Assembly: GCA_012520695.1 (NCBI GenBank) | Contig: JAAYNU010000208.1 | Location: 1 to 6,449 of the forward strand | Source of the DNA: Erysipelothrix sp. | GTDB taxonomy: Bacteria; Bacillota_I; Bacilli_A; Erysipelotrichales; Erysipelotrichaceae | DNA: 6,449 nucleotides | Direction: 5' to 3' | Shown here: positions 5,461-6,449 of the stretch, piece by piece | How positions within the stretch are numbered: position 1 is the first letter of the stretch | Layout of the letters: each line of letters opens with the position of its first letter | The notes under the pieces: generated by a model | What the model was told of the DNA's origin: nothing | Seen by the model: only the letters and a program-made list of their open reading frames with translations | The model's database searches: none | Made by a program: the position numbers and the translations under genes

Positions 5461-6449
5461 ATGAACTCTATAAATGCATTAAACGAGTCTCAAAAAGCAG
5501 CAGTTTTAACGAAAGCACAACATGTGCGCATCATAGCAGGAGCGGGGAGCGGTAAAACCCGCGTTTTAACGACGCGCATCGTTCATTTAATCAAAGATCA
5601 GTACATTGCGCCTTACCGAATTTGTGCAATTACTTTTACTAATAAAGCAGCAAATGAAATGAAAGACCGAATGGAAAGCATGCTACCAGCAACAACGGCT
5701 GTTCATACTTCCACAATCCATGCCCTTTGCGTTCGAATTATTCGCGAGGAATATGAAGCACTCGGATTGATTCGAAACTTCACAATCATTGATACCTCGG
5801 ACCAACAAGCTGTCATGAAAGAAGCCTACAAAGCTTTAAACTATGATCGTAAAGAACTGAGCTATCGAGAAGTACTCAACTATATATCAGGAAATAAAGT
5901 CGCTAAAGTATCCGTAGACCAAGCACTCATTATGGCCGGCACGAACTTTATCGAAGAAAAAAAAGCGAACGTATATGAATTCTATGTACGTCGACTCAAA
6001 GAACTGATGGCACTTGATTTTGATGATTTACTCATTGAAGTTGATGTCTTATTCAAAACAAACGAAGCAGCACGAGTCAAGTGGCAAGCACGCTTTGATG
6101 TCATCTTAGTCGATGAGTTTCAAGATGTGGATGCGATCCAATACGGAATCATTCAATCCCTTGCAGGGAAAGACAATGCACTCTATGTCGTAGGAGATCC
6201 AGACCAAACTATTTATACGTGGCGTGGTGCCGATGTGGACTTCATCACAAACTTCGATGACTTCTATCCCGATGCAGAAACGATTACTTTAAATCAAAAC
6301 TATCGATCAACACAACACATTCTTAACTCCGCAAACGCACTCATTAACTACAATACGGATCGACCGGATAAAGATTTATTCGCAAACAAAGAATCAGAAC
6401 ACGAAGTAACGTATGTGAGTCTTGATGATCAAGACCAAGAAAGTTACTG
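5461..6449 (+). CDS. pcrA: UvrD/PcrA-family ATP-dependent DNA helicase, N-terminal part (cut by window end)
   Basis: This is a superfamily 1A 3'-5' DNA helicase that unwinds DNA in repair and removes proteins from DNA. The first 329 residues are present with no stop; the family is usually about 700-750 residues, so roughly half lies beyond the window. Motifs appear in the proper order: Q motif LNESQ (7-11), Walker A AGAGSGKT (26-33), Ia ITFTNKAANEM (57-67), Ib TSTIHALC (83-90), LDFDDLL (185-191), II VDEFQD (217-222), III VVGDPDQTIYTWRGA (243-257) and the start of IV with NYRST (280-284). All ATPase residues, including K32, D218 and E219, are intact. The ATG at 5461 follows GGTGAT (5452-5457). 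Motif III reads GDPDQT rather than the GDADQS common in PcrA, so pcrA is the likely name but a UvrD paralogue is possible. Confidence 0.93.
   Translation, partial: MNSINALNESQKAAVLTKAQHVRIIAGAGSGKTRVLTTRIVHLIKDQYIAPYRICAITFTNKAANEMKDRMESMLPATTAVHTSTIHALCVRIIREEYEALGLIRNFTIIDTSDQQAVMKEAYKALNYDRKELSYREVLNYISGNKVAKVSVDQALIMAGTNFIEEKKANVYEFYVRRLKELMALDFDDLLIEVDVLFKTNEAARVKWQARFDVILVDEFQDVDAIQYGIIQSLAGKDNALYVVGDPDQTIYTWRGADVDFITNFDDFYPDAETITLNQNYRSTQHILNSANALINYNTDRPDKDLFANKESEHEVTYVSLDDQDQESY

Overview
The window is a 6.4 kb piece of a low-GC Firmicute-type chromosome. It has AT-rich codon use, strong AGGAG-type ribosome binding sites, sigma-A-like promoters and hairpin terminators. The gene content and protein style suggest Erysipelotrichia, perhaps Erysipelothrix or a relative. 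That placement is an inference from recall, not from any search. There are seven protein-coding genes, the last cut by the window edge. I see no rRNA, tRNA, CRISPR array, insertion sequence or phage gene.

Layout. (1) Positions 34-1215, plus strand: a seven-helix membrane protein that looks like a divergent YhfC-type protein, followed after 3 bases by a small GNAT acetyltransferase. (2) Positions 1192-1893, minus strand: a member of the CofE-like (coenzyme F420-0:L-glutamate ligase fold) family. It meets the acetyltransferase gene tail to tail, and the two coding regions overlap by 24 bases. (3) A divergent intergenic region (1894-2077) with a promoter candidate in each direction. (4) Positions 2078-4465, plus strand: cardiolipin synthase, then a patatin-like phospholipase 9 bases later. 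This is a two-gene membrane-lipid operon ending in a strong hairpin at 4468-4510. (5) Positions 4517-5371, minus strand: an RlmI/COG1092-type SAM-dependent methyltransferase that shares the same hairpin as a bidirectional terminator. (6) A compact divergent promoter region (5372-5460) containing a perfect 8-bp inverted repeat. (7) Positions 5461 to the end, plus strand: the N-terminal part of a UvrD/PcrA-family helicase.

How the genes work together. The clear functional unit is cls plus patatin: one enzyme makes cardiolipin and the other probably hydrolyses acyl lipids, both at the membrane. The methyltransferase (RNA modification) and the helicase (DNA repair) are housekeeping genes that may share control through their common promoter region. 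The membrane protein and acetyltransferase are probably translated together, but their joint role is unknown.

This is mostly an ordinary chromosomal region, and I found no convincing undescribed multi-gene system. The points worth a second look are the terminator-like hairpins lying inside the opposing genes at the 1.2 kb convergence, the inverted repeat spanning the divergent promoters near 5.4 kb, the CofE-like protein of uncertain substrate, and the YhfC-like protein that seems to lack the family's catalytic residues.
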